The position numbers and the translations under genes are program-made. A stretch of DNA of 64,000 bases. Source: Owenia fusiformis (Eukaryota; Annelida; Polychaeta; Sabellida; Oweniidae). Below are positions 1 to 12,213 of this stretch, one piece after another (position 1 is the stretch's first letter; the number at the start of each line of letters is the position of its first letter). The notes under the pieces were generated by a model. It saw nothing but the letters and a program-made list of their open reading frames with translations. It made no database searches and was not told the DNA's origin. The stretch covers positions 31,621,259 to 31,685,258 of the forward strand of contig CAIIXF020000009.1 of assembly GCA_903813345.2 (NCBI GenBank). The letters run 5' to 3'.

Positions 1-683
1 ATTGGGTTAGCTGATTTGAGAGAAATTGATCACCGGGTATATGGTCACCATGTTGATGAGTTGTATTAACTACTTTGGCTTTATTACTACAATACTAGAT
101 TAGTAGTATTTACTTAATTTATGATTAAAAACTCGTCATGATTTGGGATCGGAAGATTGACCCGCTGTAGGATTAAGCTATTTTTGTCAAAATACTAAAA
201 AAAAACTTCACATTTTGTACTTTAACATCCGATGTCCAGGAGATACACAAAAAACCCTTTCAACCCTATGGCCTGTAAAAAGTGGATACGCCGGAGGAAT
301 ATTCCGATCCCAAAAATTCCGATCCAACCCCGCGAACATGAGATAACCCCGGGGACCAAACTCTCTGTCTTTAGTTGTTAACTAAACATGACCGAGTTAA
401 GATATAATTGCAAAAAGATGGCATGTTACTAAAGCAATTTCATTCTAATCATAGACTCATGCCTATGATGCAAAGCACGATTTGAACTATATGCAAAGCA
501 TGGCAATACGCTATATGAAGCAATATTTGACGTAAGATATTCATGATGGTTAATGTGACTGAAAGAAACAAGAACATGATTTGATTTTAATGCGTTATCA
601 ACATAATCAAAACAACCATAAGCAGGCTTAATCAACCACGTAAACTTAACATTACGTGACGTAAACGTTTTCAATGGATCTGT
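1..683 (-). other. Intron 3 of the synaptotagmin-type gene (partial)
   Basis: Sequence downstream of the exon 3 donor on the minus strand. No further exon, repeat family or RNA gene is recognisable; the next exon should lie left of the window. A small GC-rich patch near 285-355 has no clear structure. Confidence 0.5.
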
Positions 684-690
684 CCCTCAC

Positions 691-903
691 CTGTATAGAT
701 CTGGCTTAATATTGCCAAGGATGCTGTGTTGGTACTGCAGAGCGGTTGAGCTACCGGATCGATCGCCCGGACTCCTTGGTTGAACGCGTTCTGGTGGAAG
801 GGAAAAGTCGGGGACAGTGTCAACAGTCACAGAACGAACGTACATGCCGCGATGCGACGTTTGGTTCAAACTGTGGCGTTTGTCAATGCGTGGAGAATTA
901 GTC
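691..903 (-). CDS. SYT: Synaptotagmin-type gene, exon 3 (cytosolic linker before C2A)
   Basis: 213-nt exon: 1 base, 70 codons, 2 bases. The acceptor is strong (CTATTTTTCAG, ending at 904) and the donor is consensus (ACAG|GTGAGG at 691/690). The reading frame continues from exon 2 through a split Arg codon (AG|G). The peptide is basic and Ser/Pro-rich (RHSLNQTSHRG), then has a VPDFSLPPE segment, and ends in LGNIKPDLY. Synaptotagmins of the SYT3/6/9/10 group carry a very similar Gly-x-Ile-x-Pro-Glu-Leu-Tyr-Lys motif at the end of the linker, just before C2A (family knowledge). This is why I call the gene a synaptotagmin, a calcium-sensing vesicle or membrane-fusion protein. The two C2 domains would be encoded beyond position 1. 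The paralogue cannot be fixed without them. Confidence 0.75.
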
Positions 904-1344
904 CTGAAAAATAGCAGTTAAAGAATTTTTCAAATATGTTTCAAATTGCATTTTTTTGTTTTTACGTTTCGTTCTCTATGCTCACACTAACCCACATGCT
1001 TATACCATGCTAATGGCGTGCATTGTATTGTATCTTGGTTACCGCCATATTTGGCGAGCAATGGCTCATTGGTATATTCCTTATTTTACGTAATATACAC
1101 TCGAAGACAAAGCCAGAAACCCCTCCTTGAAGAACCACTGTGTTCTTTTTTGTGCACGGGTACATCATCATGATATACCATGACATCTCATTTCTTCTCA
1201 GCCCTGAGATGTTTGAGGTGAAACAGAAATACGCTATGAGTATCAGAATGGGGTACATAGACATACAAGTACGCACCATAGCCTTTTATACGAGTTGTGA
1301 ACCACTCAGTCAAACTCCCAGAATTACATAACGCACAAACAAAC

Positions 1345-1400
1345 TTGTCTGAACCGGGAATCGAACCCGGGGCCAAGCTATAGTGGTAATCTTGATTGCG
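1345..1400 (-). repeat. tRNA-like fragment (B box/T arm), probable SINE or tRNA relic
   Basis: The minus strand reads CCGGGTTCGATTCCCGG at about 1354-1370. This is a perfect T-arm stem-loop and an RNA polymerase III B-box core. No full cloverleaf or convincing A box is visible upstream, so it is a tRNA-derived SINE piece or decayed tRNA rather than a working gene. Confidence 0.4.
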
Positions 1401-2233
1401 GATGGAATAAGTTAAGTTGATTATAGCTGATTGTATTTGCATCAAATGGTCACTATGACTACATGTGTTTAAATGTGATTTTTAAGCTAAGATCTATGTT
1501 AGGCAATGAACGTAATTAACTAGCCGTTACGAATGCTGATCATTAATGCGTATGATCATTAATTTGTAAACAGATGCCGGATTTGAAACCCATTCCTAGT
1601 TAGTTATAAATCACGGTATATTTCTATAAGGAGTAACAAAAATCAAAAGAAGGGCATCGATCGTCAACTAGATTATAATTAAATGAGATTTCATTCGGAA
1701 CTATTTACTTTTTCTTGATCACCTTCCGTTTGACGTCTTTGTTGCTATGGTGATAACTTAAAATAATTTTTGTATAAAACACTTGTTGCATCGGATCAAT
1801 ACTTTATATTCAGGGAATCGTAATTGCGATAAATATGTGTTTTAGGGATCGAGTCATACATTTCGAATTCAGACATGAATTTTGCTTAATTTTAGTAGCT
1901 TAAAATGTAGCTTTGTTGATTTGTACGATCCCAAAAAACGTATATGTAACCTGAGACTAACATAACTAAAATTGTGCAATTAGTTACGTTTGTTGGCTCT
2001 CACAGGGATGAGATATGACTCGTAAATGAAAGTATGTGCCAGGTATATTCAGGTGAGCATCCATGTGCGCCTATACCTTAGAGATATGCCGCAGAAAACA
2101 CTATTGAGCAACGTCAGCATATCATTTTACAATCAAGGGAATTTGTCGTCATAACATAAGCGGTTTAAATAACAACTTTTGAATTGTGTTGATAAACGTA
2201 TTGTGCGAAATACAAAATACAATAGCACCAGCG

Positions 2234-2283
2234 AAGAGAGAGAACAGAGAGAGAGAGAGAGAGAGAGAGACCGAAAGAGAGAG
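2234..2283. repeat. (GA)n microsatellite
   Basis: Nearly pure GA dinucleotide tract of about 50 bp, with small interruptions at both ends (AACA on the left, CCGAAA on the right). Confidence 0.95.
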
Positions 2284-4139
2284 CTCCGTGTTCTAAAATA
2301 ACATAAGAATAATTGATATCCTTGACTCTTAGCCTATAATTTGAGTACATAACGGTTTAATACCTGTTGTTAGCCTGTGAAACATCATACTAAGATTTAT
2401 GATTTGATAAATTAAGCAATCAAACGTTTCCGATGATAAATCAATTAATTGTTTCACTGAGGTCTAGATTTTCTTGAAAATTCAATTACCTAGATCAATT
2501 GCTGATGGTGTGAGGATGATCGGATTTTTAACAATATAACCTTGATCTACATATACTTTTAGGCGAGTAGGCCAAGCCTCAGAAGTCCATAAATAAAGGA
2601 GTTTTATAGTCGGCTGACCCTATGGGATATTTTGGTATCGTTGGAAAGCTGAGATATTGACCTGTAATATGTGATAGATACCTACTTTGAAAACAGGTGA
2701 CGTTACCATGGAAACGGGCATTGAACAATAGTTATACTTAATAAGAACTAAATACCCATTTCAGGTTTATGTGCACCAAATGATAAAAATATTTTCCTTT
2801 TTAATGCGTAAATGGCGAGAATTCAATAGAGATAGGTAAATCTTGAACATTTGTGACTAAATTTGTAGTATAAAACAGTTCTAATTTACATTGTGACATC
2901 ACAATTGTGAAATTCAAATAGAAAACTGTTTATTTCATTTGGTCTCCTTTAATCCAATTCATCGTGTAATTCTAATTTAGTTAAAATATCACCTTCATGT
3001 ATATCAAATGAAAGCTGCTTTTCTTACAAATACGTTGGTATACGAAACAAAAGGATTGGACAATCACCCACTGAGATATAGCATATTTTGCTCTGATGAA
3101 GCAATGGCCAGAACTACTGAAATCTACTATAATTGCACAGGTTTAGCACACAGTTTGTGAATTTCAATACCAAAACACATTTTAATTGTCTTATAACTTT
3201 AAATATCTGTGGACCTTTGGATTAGTTTTGGTCTCATTTCAATAAAGAGGTATATATCTAAAATGTATGATATTGACTCATTTGAAAAGCATGTATTGTT
3301 ACCATGGAAACAGGTGTTGAATAGGAGATTTCATTATTAAGAATAATGCATTTATATTCATTATTAGTTGGTGATCTAGTGAATGAATACAAATGAAGTG
3401 ATCCTATGTGGATCCTATGGATAAAATTGGTATGTTCGAACAGTTACCACTTTGTTCTTGTAGACATAGGGATAGATTTGGATTATAACTGAAATGGGGT
3501 TTGTTGCTATGGAAACGCTTGTCAAACAATATATGTCCTTGATATGAGTAAAATATATAAAACAATTTGTTCGCATAGTTAATATTATGAATGTGTATTC
3601 TTTCAGTGCCTGATGTGAGGATATTGGTGGATTTGATTTATATTGACCATTAGTGGCTAATTAGGTTCAGTTAGTTTAAGTGTATATATGCTATGTAATG
3701 TCACAAAGGTGAATTTTGATTAAGATAATTGAAAATCAAAATTAATTACTGCAATTCATTGTGAAATTTCAATTTTATTGGAATGTGACCGTGTTATATA
3801 TCATATTAAAGCTACTGGTCTATTGATTTCAGTGATATATAAAAGTAATATGATCAGTTTGATATATGTGGATATAACCCTTATTTCTTTCTGGTGTATC
3901 AGTACTGGCTACAATGGCTAAATTGACCTGTTTTGGCACAAACAGATTCACGAACAAAATGTTTGTTATTACTGAATTATTTAAACTATTGATAAGAATG
4001 TGCAGAAAACTATTATTTGAATTTTCTCTGCATGTATATCAAATGAAAGCTTATTTTTTCAGAAAAAACATCCATATATTTTATTTTGCAATAACCTTTT
4101 TGTGACTCATGTCACAGATGGGCCACTAGATATGGTTAA

Positions 4140-5335
4140 TGGTTCACAACTGTATTTGAAATCATGATTGTCTAATTTGACATACACTGGCATTCAGCGC
4201 ATTGCCCAATATGAAACTTGTTTTGCCAAAGTTATTACCATTTGCCAGAAAAATAAATTGTTGTAAAATCTTTAGATTTTCCTGAAATAAAGTATACACT
4301 CTGGCAATTTTAGAAAATAGACACTACAAGGAATGATATCAAAAATATTCTAAAATAGAAACAATTTTTGCTAAGCTTACTCGCTAGATCTGATTGGCCA
4401 AAGAAATTATAATATTCGTATTCTATCACAATCATCAATTACCTATGTATTCCATATTTTTTATTTTATTTATTTTCATGTTTTTTATGTCATCGCCCGA
4501 TTATAGTGACCAAAACTGATGCAATTTGATTTTCAACTACTAACAAGTCTTAAAATGGAACGAAAACGTAAAAATCAAGAGAAATCTCAAGGAATAGCTC
4601 TGATACTGGATCTGATACTAAACTTTGGCTAATATGGGATATAGTATGGGATCTGATATTGAATTTTGACTGATAAGTAGTTGCTGTATTTGCAACTTAT
4701 GTACTGTGAAGATTTCAAAGCTCTTGGAATTTCAGTTTTCGATGTTTACTTTAAATTGGCAAAAAGTAGACTTTTTCCATTTTCAAGGAACTTTGTCATG
4801 TATAAGGTCAATTACTAAGTAACCAACTCATATCATTTGGACAAAAAAAGAAGTTTTTCTGTACAAAGTTATACCTTTCCAAACATAATGTGGTTACAAT
4901 TCACTGTGAACACAGGGCCGAAGGTCCTTAATTCTAGTACACGGTGGTTGCTTAACAATGAAAATGATAAGTTTCAGTGATTTTTCAATTTATTAAAGAG
5001 ACTCTATGCCATAGGTTAGCGTAATCAAGATACATTCATGTATGAATCAAAGAACATATCAAAATCAAGATAAAAATAAGATTAATATAATTATCATTAG
5101 TCTATATATAGGATTCCAATTCCAAACATGGAAAATGAGTGATAGTGTTAATACAAGTTTCTCTCTGAAACTAAATGCAGTTACTTTATTTATATTTTAA
5201 TGATCTTTCTTTCAGGTGACCTAATTTCAAGAATACCCCTTCTTCACTTGAGATTTATTCTATCCAGGTATAACATCGAAATATAGGTAACAGTACTAAA
5301 ACAACTAGAAAAACAGCTCCACGGAGTAGCAAATC
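4140..5335. other. Interior of the 7.7 kb element, no gene
   Basis: AT-rich stretch between the left arm and the 145-bp array. Only short low-complexity runs are seen; there is no convincing reading frame. Confidence 0.4.
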
Positions 5336-5339
5336 CCAC

Positions 5340-6305
5340 CGAACAAAACATGTTTTGGTAAATAGCGGCCATATAAAATTTGAGCCAAATCCATCCACTG
5401 GTATTTGAATTATCAAAGATTGTGTTTTTATGATACATGGTTGCCAATTCAGCTGTCATCTTTAGATTTCTTTAGAGCTCCTATGTCCCAAGGCATCAGC
5501 ATATACAATTTAATCCAAATTCGTCAACTGGTACTTGAGTTATCAAGGATTACATGTTTAATGAAAAATTGTGGAGATTTCGATAAACAGCAGCCACCTT
5601 GAATATTTCTTCTCAAGCAGAGCTCCTTTATCTCTAGGCATCAGTATATACAATTTGAAGTAAATACGTCCAATGATATTTGAGTTATCAAGATTACCTT
5701 TTTTATGAAAAATGGCAGCCATTTTGAAATTCAGCTGACGCCTTTGAAATTTCTTCTGAAGCAGATCTCCTATTTCCCTAAACATCAGGATATAAAATTG
5801 AAACCAAATCCATCCACTGGTATTTGAGTTATCAATGATTATGTTTTTTTACGAAAAATAGCAGCCATTTTGAAATTCAGTGTCCATTTTGAAAATGTCT
5901 TCTTGAGCTAAACTTCTTTGTCTCCTAGGCATCAGCATATAGAACAATTTGAACCAAATCAATCAACTGGTATTTGAGTTATCAAAGGTTACATTCTTTT
6001 AAGAAAAATGGCGGCCATTTTGAAATTTAGCTGCCATCTTGAAAATCCCTTCTCGAAACAGAGCTCCTATGTCCCTAGGCATCAGTATGTAAAATTTGAA
6101 CCAAATCCATTCAATGGTATTTGAGTTATCAAAGATAACGTTTTTTACGAAAAATGGCCACCATTTTGAAATATGGTGGCCATCTTGAAAATGTCTTCAT
6201 GAGCAAGGCTCCTTTGTATCCAGGCAACAGCATATGAAATTTGATCCAAATCCATTCAATGGTATTTGAGTTATCAAAGATAACATTTTTTTACGAAAAA
6301 TGGCG
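5340..6305. repeat. Tandem array, ~145-bp unit, about 7 copies
   Basis: A core close to CCAAATCCATCCACTGGTAT followed by TTGAGTTATCAAAG recurs near 5385, 5514, 5660, 5802, 5955, 6102 and 6244. Each is followed by an AATGGC-GCCATTTTGAAA segment and a CTCCTATGTCCCTAGGCATCAG segment. Copies differ by roughly 10-25% (estimated by eye), so this is an old array. Confidence 0.85.
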
Positions 6306-6339
6306 TAGAGTTACCTAGTTAAACGTTCATCTGCTAAGA

Positions 6340-7260
6340 ACTAGCAATCTACCCATTCGAGTGGGTCACCAAGGGTCCATAACAGCTCCACATGGCAACA
6401 GCTCCCATCAAATGCTCGTCTGTATTGATCGTTTGACCTTAATATGACCTTGGCCAAGAAACATTGACTTTGACTTCAGGTCACTTAATCTTTGTTCTTG
6501 AGATCTTGACAAATATGATGTTGACCTTAACCCTAAGGTCACCTAGTCATGGGTTGCCAAAGATCACAACAGCCCACCAGGCTCTTAAAACACCGAATAT
6601 CTAGATATCAACCTTTGATCTTGGTATGACCTCAGGTCACGTAATCATGGGTTGACAAGGGTCACAATTGCCCTTAAGGTACTTACTTAGACCTCGACCT
6701 TGACCCATGAAAACTTTGACCTTGACCCATAAAAACTTTGACTTTGACCTTAGGTTACTTCATCAATGGTCGTCAAGGGTCACAGCAGCCCCAAGGACCT
6801 AACATCACCAAATATCTAGATATTGACCTATGATCTTGGAATAACCATGACCTCAAGTCACCTAATCATGGGTCGCCAAGGGTCAAAGCAGTCCAAAATG
6901 CATTAAAACGCCAAATATCAAGGTATCGACCTCTGATCTTGGAATAACCTTGACCCGTAAATCTGGTCACCAAGGGTAAAAGTAGCCCCAGAAATCTTAA
7001 ATTTCAAAATACCTAGATATTGACATTTGACCTAGTAATGACCTTTACCTCAGATCACCTTATCATTGGTCGCCAAAGGTCACAACAGCCCCAGATGCAT
7101 TTGATCTTGGAATGACCTTGCCCCACAAAGTTGACCTTGACCTGTGGGCACCTAATCATGGGTCGTCAAGGGTCATAGCACAGATCAAGGGTCTTAAAAA
7201 GCCAAATACCTAGATATTGACCTTTTACCTTTAAATGACTTTGACCTCTGATCTTCGTAG
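6340..7260. repeat. Tandem array, ~100-bp unit, about 8 copies, rich in TGACCT half-sites
   Basis: The core ATCATGGGTCGCCAAGGGTC followed by ACAACAGCCCC and ATATCTAGATATTGACCT recurs near 6545, 6644, 6762, 6865, 6961, 7062 and 7155. A more divergent copy precedes these. The units carry repeated TGACCT/AGGTCA hexamers, including TGACCTTGA at 6718 and near 7142. It is followed by a GACAGACAGA-type tail (7340-7365), often seen at the edges of invertebrate repeats. Confidence 0.85.
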
Positions 7261-7419
7261 AATGTCCACCAATCCACTTAGTATGTTGACCAAGTATGGG
7301 AGCTCAGGGTCAAATGGTCTAGGCGGAGGAGATTTCTGGACAGACAGAGAATGACAGACAGACCACCATACTTCATACATGCTGACCCGATTTGTACCCT
7401 AATAGGTATAGTGTTGTGT

Positions 7420-8735
7420 TTATAGCCCCTAGTGCTTCCTAGTTGGCCTTAGAGAATATCCTTGAAGATCCAAAATAGTGGAACCATAAAAGACTAAAGA
7501 CAGATCTTCATCTTTTGGTTCAGAGTTTGAACACAGTTGACAAAATTCAGTTCTTTTGTATGGTGATGAAAAATTAATAGAACTAATGAGCCATTTTGTG
7601 GATCAAAGTTTGAGCCAAATTGATTGGTTTGGCTAATTTTTGCATGCATGTGTTAACTCATCCCTGGCCCATGGGATTATAGTTTCTTATATGAGTTATA
7701 ACATTATTTTGGTGAATTTTTAAATGTTAATGCATTCCTATTCATATTGTCTAAAATTGCCGCTAATGTTTTTTAGAAAAATTTGGCAATCAATTGCATG
7801 TCTATAATTGTTAACTCAAGGAATATAAAGCTATGTATAAAAAAAACAAAGACAGTTCCTTGAAGGAGGGCCTTCGTTTTTTCAATGATGGAAACATTAG
7901 GTCCAAATAAGACTTTAATGATTTCCATACATATGGTGGTGTCTGCATAGAAGGTCCTGATTGGCATTTAGAATCTTCAGAATAAGGGACAGTGGCTTCA
8001 TAGAAGGCCCAGTACCAGCACAACAGTGATTCCAAGGAAGATTCTTGTAGATTACTTCATGGTCATGGTTGTTCCATAGAAGGCCACAGTGGTATCCCGT
8101 CAATCCATAGTAGTTCGCATTTTTGTTCCATAAAAGGCCCTTTCCCTGGTTGTGCCTTGATAGACATTGTCTTTAGCTCAAATAATTCCCATTTAAAACA
8201 TAGCAACTCCTTCAAATAGGCGATGCCAGAACCAGAATTTGATTTATATAAACACAGTATTCCTAACTTGATTGAATGATAAATTCTTATGAAATCATTC
8301 TTTAAAATTGTTGATTGTATAAAAATTAAATTGTTAATTATTTTTAAAGTATATTTCACAATATAAGATTGATACTTATCCAACAGTCGACTACATGAAA
8401 AGAATCCTCAAATAATCATGAATTTATTGAAGGAATATTTTTGCAGACTTTTTGAGGTCATGTGACCATGCCGTACAGAATGTGAAGTTATCATGGATGA
8501 TTGGCTCAAGGAGTGCAACATTGATATTTTTGCGATATATGGACATGTCGTGATTTCAAAATTTGAAGGCTGAACCAAAGTAGAAATATGCATTCGTTTC
8601 TCATTTGTACGCATTTCAATAACAAAAATATTTATAATCGACTTCACAAAAAATAATTCTTATAAAAAATTATCCCTTACAAATACAGCTCGATGGTTTC
8701 CGAAAGTGGTATAATTAGCCTTCACAAAATTGATA
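7420..8735. other. Interior of the 7.7 kb element, short degenerate repeats
   Basis: No gene. A CATAGAAGGCC motif is repeated at about 7945, 7998, 8075 and 8124, spaced roughly 50 or 78 bp. The open frames on the minus strand here are translations of this repeat. Confidence 0.5.
8480..8552. repeat. Dispersed repeat shared with 55.5 kb
   Basis: GAGTGCAACATTGATATT followed by ATATATGGACATGTCGTG is closely matched at about 55480-55530 in the same orientation. Similarity is good over about 75 bp and weak on either side. Confidence 0.6.
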
Positions 8736-8737
8736 TA

Positions 8738-8885
8738 TGAGGGGGTCCAAAAGTTTTGAACGTTCTCCTATTTTTTTAATGAACATGAAACTTTTAAATC
8801 ATTAAGAACAATTTATAAGTTTCACCGAAAAATAATTTAATTTGGGTACTTTTCTAAATAGATTTTAATAAGGAGACCAAGCCAA
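8738..8885. mobile_element. Decayed mariner end (related to the 10.55 kb element)
   Basis: GGGGGTCCAAAAGTTTTGAACG, then ATGAAACTTTTAAA, TAAGTTTCACCGAAAAATAAT and TACTTTTCTAAATA follow the same order as the left end of the mariner at 10553. No opposite end or transposase piece is seen nearby, so this is a solo end or internal deletion. Confidence 0.55.
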
Positions 8886-10552
8886 TCGGAATTAATGAAT
8901 ATAATCATTTCTAAATCACGCCCATGTCTAAAATGAGTAAAACAGTTTAGTGCAACTTTAAAAAACACCAAAAGTTGTAAATCATTTATTATAATGACAT
9001 CACAATAGGAGTATTTACTTAAATAAGTGACTTTAAATGTTTATAAAGCTTTGTCTGATATGAGACATACATGACAACATACCGTACGTACTGAGGAAAA
9101 CACTTTTCTTGCGACTTTCAGACTCATCGATCAGGATAAAAAGTTGTTCCACCTCTCCCGAGACTAGCATAAAAGATGTTAGTCTCAGACCTCTCATACA
9201 GTATTTTGTGTCTATAACCACTGATACCCCAGATTCAAAAGCATGAAACCACGGCATAGCTTGATCTAATCATGTTGATTAACTTATCATAATACTCGTT
9301 ATTGCACTAGCTTTAACTTGATATCCATGCATGTTCTTTTGCAATTGTAATCATGGAAGATATCAGTTTCACGGAGACCATGTAAAGCAAACTGTTTCTC
9401 ATTTGAAATCCGCTATATATTGTGATGTCACAATAACACTTAAAATTTAATTTATAGAATCATTTAATCATTATACTTCAAGATTGATAAAAATTGGTCA
9501 TTTCCACACAATTGCTATTAATAAAATATACATATTTGGATCACTGGCTGGAAATGCCCATTCCTATACGTATTTCAATCTTATTAAGGATACCTATTGC
9601 TCAACGCCCGTTTCCATGGCAACGGCACCTGTTTAAACACTAATCATATATCACACATCATAGACAGTTGTCAAAGCTTTGCATTGATACCAACTTTTCT
9701 CATAGGGTCAAAATACTACTAAAGTTATGATATCAATAAGAATGTATACAATGGTAGAAATTCGCCAATATTTTGTCATTTGCGATAATGCCGAACTGCT
9801 GATAATTTCTGTAACTCAGGCCACAATTTAAATTACCTTATATCATAATATCTCAGAGAGTAAATGATCAATGTTTACAATTTATATACCAAAATGATCG
9901 TGAGAGCAGTAGCTTTCATTTGATATACATAAAGGTAACATTTGTAAGCAATTGTGATTACACAATGTTGAAGATAAACTAAAATTCTTTCAATTCCTTA
10001 ATTTTCATTCTTTCAAAGTTGCACATTGACTTAACCAGATATCCCTTACAATGGTGCTGTACTTTTTATTCTTATTAAGGACATCTTTTGTTCAACGCCC
10101 GTTTCCATGACAACGTCACCTATTCCAACACAAATTATTTATCACACGACATAGACAATTCTCTGAGCTTTGCTATGATACCAAATTTTCCCATAGGGTC
10201 AGTTGAACTATTAAACTCATAATTTATTTCTTTGGCCTACTCGCCTATTATTCAACATACTGAGATTTGTGATTTGGTTAATTTTGTAGAGTATCAACAA
10301 CGCCAGTCTAGTATGACATGCATTGCGTTGATCTGCAGTAGGCATCTTAATAGAGATTTTACATTTTGGCATGCCAACCTAAGGTCCTTACCACACCAAG
10401 GTCCTATCACTTTTGGAAGAGTTTATTGTCATTCAAAAGGTAGTATAGGAGTCGATATATTTTATAAGCACAACATTTGAATATACACTCAGTGGAGTCA
10501 GTTACTTGAATAAAATCTAGACATTGCAAATCTATGTTGTAATGTATTAGTA

Positions 10553-11643
10553 CGAGGGGTGATCCAAAAGTCTTGGACGCCCCGCTCTAACTTTGCTATT
10601 TTCTAATATAATTACATGAAACTTTCAGAAAATAAAGATCAACATCTTAACAACTTTGTGTATAAGTTTCAACAGAAAATAATATATTTTAGCTACTTTC
10701 CTAAATATTTTTTGATACCGGGTCCTTGCTACCCGGAACGGTATTTAAATATAGGAAATCACGTCACAACTGTTATAATATGGCAAATACTTTAGGTGCA
10801 GGTGCACAACCTAACACCAGTCATGATATAAGAGAATTTCCGATTTTCAGTCTGAGTGTCATCTGCCATCATCATCTTCACATATTAAGACCTACTTTTC
10901 AACATATTTTCCACGAATTTGAACACATTTTTCATACCGCTTTACCAATGAATGAGACATTTATGAAACCGCCATTGCTTATGTGATACAAATGCTGCTG
11001 GAGTGCCACTCTAAACCTCATCCAAAGAGTAAAAAACATTTTCTTTCAACCCTCCTTTCAACTTGGAGAAAAGAAAGAAAATCACACGGAGCCATATCTA
11101 GACTGTATCGTGCATTTGGTAGTTGCTCAAGGTCAATAATAGTGAAAATATATTGTAGTATTCTTTGTTTCACTTTGATTTCTTTCATATTCTGCATTTC
11201 AGCAGCCATCTTGGAGCAAAAATGATACCAGAAAGAGGGTTGATTGTCTGATGTCATTTTCTTAGAACTTGACATATACGGCCATTGTCATATGTGACAT
11301 TATGATTAAAACACAATTAATTGGTTGCCTAGTAACAAAGGAAGTAAACTAACATGGTTTAACATTCAAAATTTAAGAAAATATAGTGGTCAAGACTTGC
11401 AAAACAAGTCAAATAGCGGCAACATTTTAGGCTGAAAGTTGCCATGTGCGATAACCGTTCCGGGTGGCAGGGTCACTATATTAATAAATATCGAGAAAAC
11501 TACATAAAATATATCATTTCACCTTGAAACTAATACACAAAGTAGTTAGGTTGTTGGTCTTTATTATTGGAAAGTTTAAAGTAATTTTATCAAAAACCAA
11601 CAAAATAAGAGCAGGGCGTCCAAGACTTTTGGATCACCCCTCG
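10553..11643 (-). mobile_element. mariner-family element, internally deleted, intact ends
   Basis: The element is flanked by TA (10551-10552 and 11644-11645). The ends match as inverted repeats beginning CGAGGGGTGATCCAAAAGTC and continue for about 36 bp with one mismatch. Weaker similarity extends to about 190 bp, including GCTACCCGGAACGG against CCGTTCCGGGTGGC. The transposase remnant inside reads on the minus strand. The total of 1.09 kb, together with the missing N-terminal half of the transposase, shows internal loss. Near-identical terminal repeats imply it moved relatively recently, perhaps mobilised by a relative. Confidence 0.88.
10980..11275 (-). pseudogene. mariner transposase C-terminal remnant
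   Basis: An open segment on the minus strand (11275-11018) contains YSLDMAPCDFLSF followed by a basic RRVERKCF stretch. This is the signature around the third catalytic Asp of mariner DD34D transposases (usual form Tyr-Ser-Pro-Asp-Leu-Ala-Pro-x-Asp). Pro is replaced by Leu here, while the Asp remains. Further left (10990-10870), frames encoding the family's Trp-x-Lys-Cys and Glu-Lys-Cys-Val C-terminal motifs occur, but in shifted frames with a stop. The helix-turn-helix half is absent. It is not functional. Confidence 0.82.
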
Positions 11644-11852
11644 TATAGTATATAATTTATCAATTGTGCAAAAGACCCCATGCAGAACAGTTCTAGTGAT
11701 AAAGACAATCTTCCCATTACAAACCAAAGGCTTTACCAAAATGCCCAAAAAATCACTATGGATTTTTTATTATTGCAGACATTTATGGTTAGTTTATTGA
11801 CTAAATTTCACAAACAGGCACATTTCTAAAAAATCTTACTTGGAAATACAAA

Positions 11853-12213
11853 TTAAGGTGCTATGGAAGTTAACAGGAAATGACAAAACAAAAAATGTCA
11901 AAACCATGCTGGATTTTGAAAATTTTTTGAATCAAAATAACAGAGTTCTGTTTGGACCTCCAGTCATTATAGCAATTTTATAGCTATTTTTCAGTCACAT
12001 TTTCAGAGGGCTGAAAAGGTTATTTCATCATGTTTATGGTCATTCTGACCATTTCCATTGGGTTCCCAGTCATGTAAATGATATGTGCAACTAGTTAAAC
12101 TCACTGGAGGTCCAAACAGAACTCTGTTATCTTGGTTCAAAAGATTTTCAAAATCCAGCATGGTTTTGACATTTTTTGTTTTGTCATTTCTGTTAAGTTC
12201 CATAGCACTTTAA
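11853..12213. mobile_element. Foldback/MITE family, copy 1 (361 bp)
   Basis: Long inverted arms: TTAAGGTGCTATGGAAGTTA at the left and its complement at 12213. Both arms include a GGTCCAAACAGAACTCTGTT block (inverted in the left arm) and a CATGCTGGATTTTGAAAA block. The left arm is shorter than in the copy at 13889, so this copy has an asymmetric internal deletion. Confidence 0.85.

Larger units (their letters stand above)
904..2560. other. Intron 2, 3' portion, mostly unique sequence
   Basis: Intronic sequence next to the exon 3 acceptor. Apart from the tRNA-like fragment at 1.35 kb and the GA run at 2.23 kb I see no structure. Confidence 0.4.
2561..10246. mobile_element. 7.7 kb inverted-repeat (foldback-type) element
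   Basis: The left end AGGCGAGTAGGCCAA (2561-2575) has an exact reverse complement at the right end (10232-10246). Homology continues inward for at least 230 bp, sharing GACCCTATGGGA, an AAAGCT block, and GGTGACGTT-CATGGAAACGGGC. Inside each arm the same module recurs as degenerate direct copies: left near 2610, 3200 and 3420; right near 10190 and 9700. A TATATCAAATGAAAGCT motif occurs at about 3000, 4036 and 9912 (inverted). The centre holds two unrelated tandem arrays (5.3-7.3 kb). No transposase frame was found. No target duplication is obvious, so the boundaries are those of the inverted repeat. Confidence 0.65.

Noticed and set aside
1010-1445. Minus-strand frames of 85-89 aa next to exon 3
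   Set aside because: They overlap a tRNA-like fragment and each other in different frames; no splice structure connects them to the gene.
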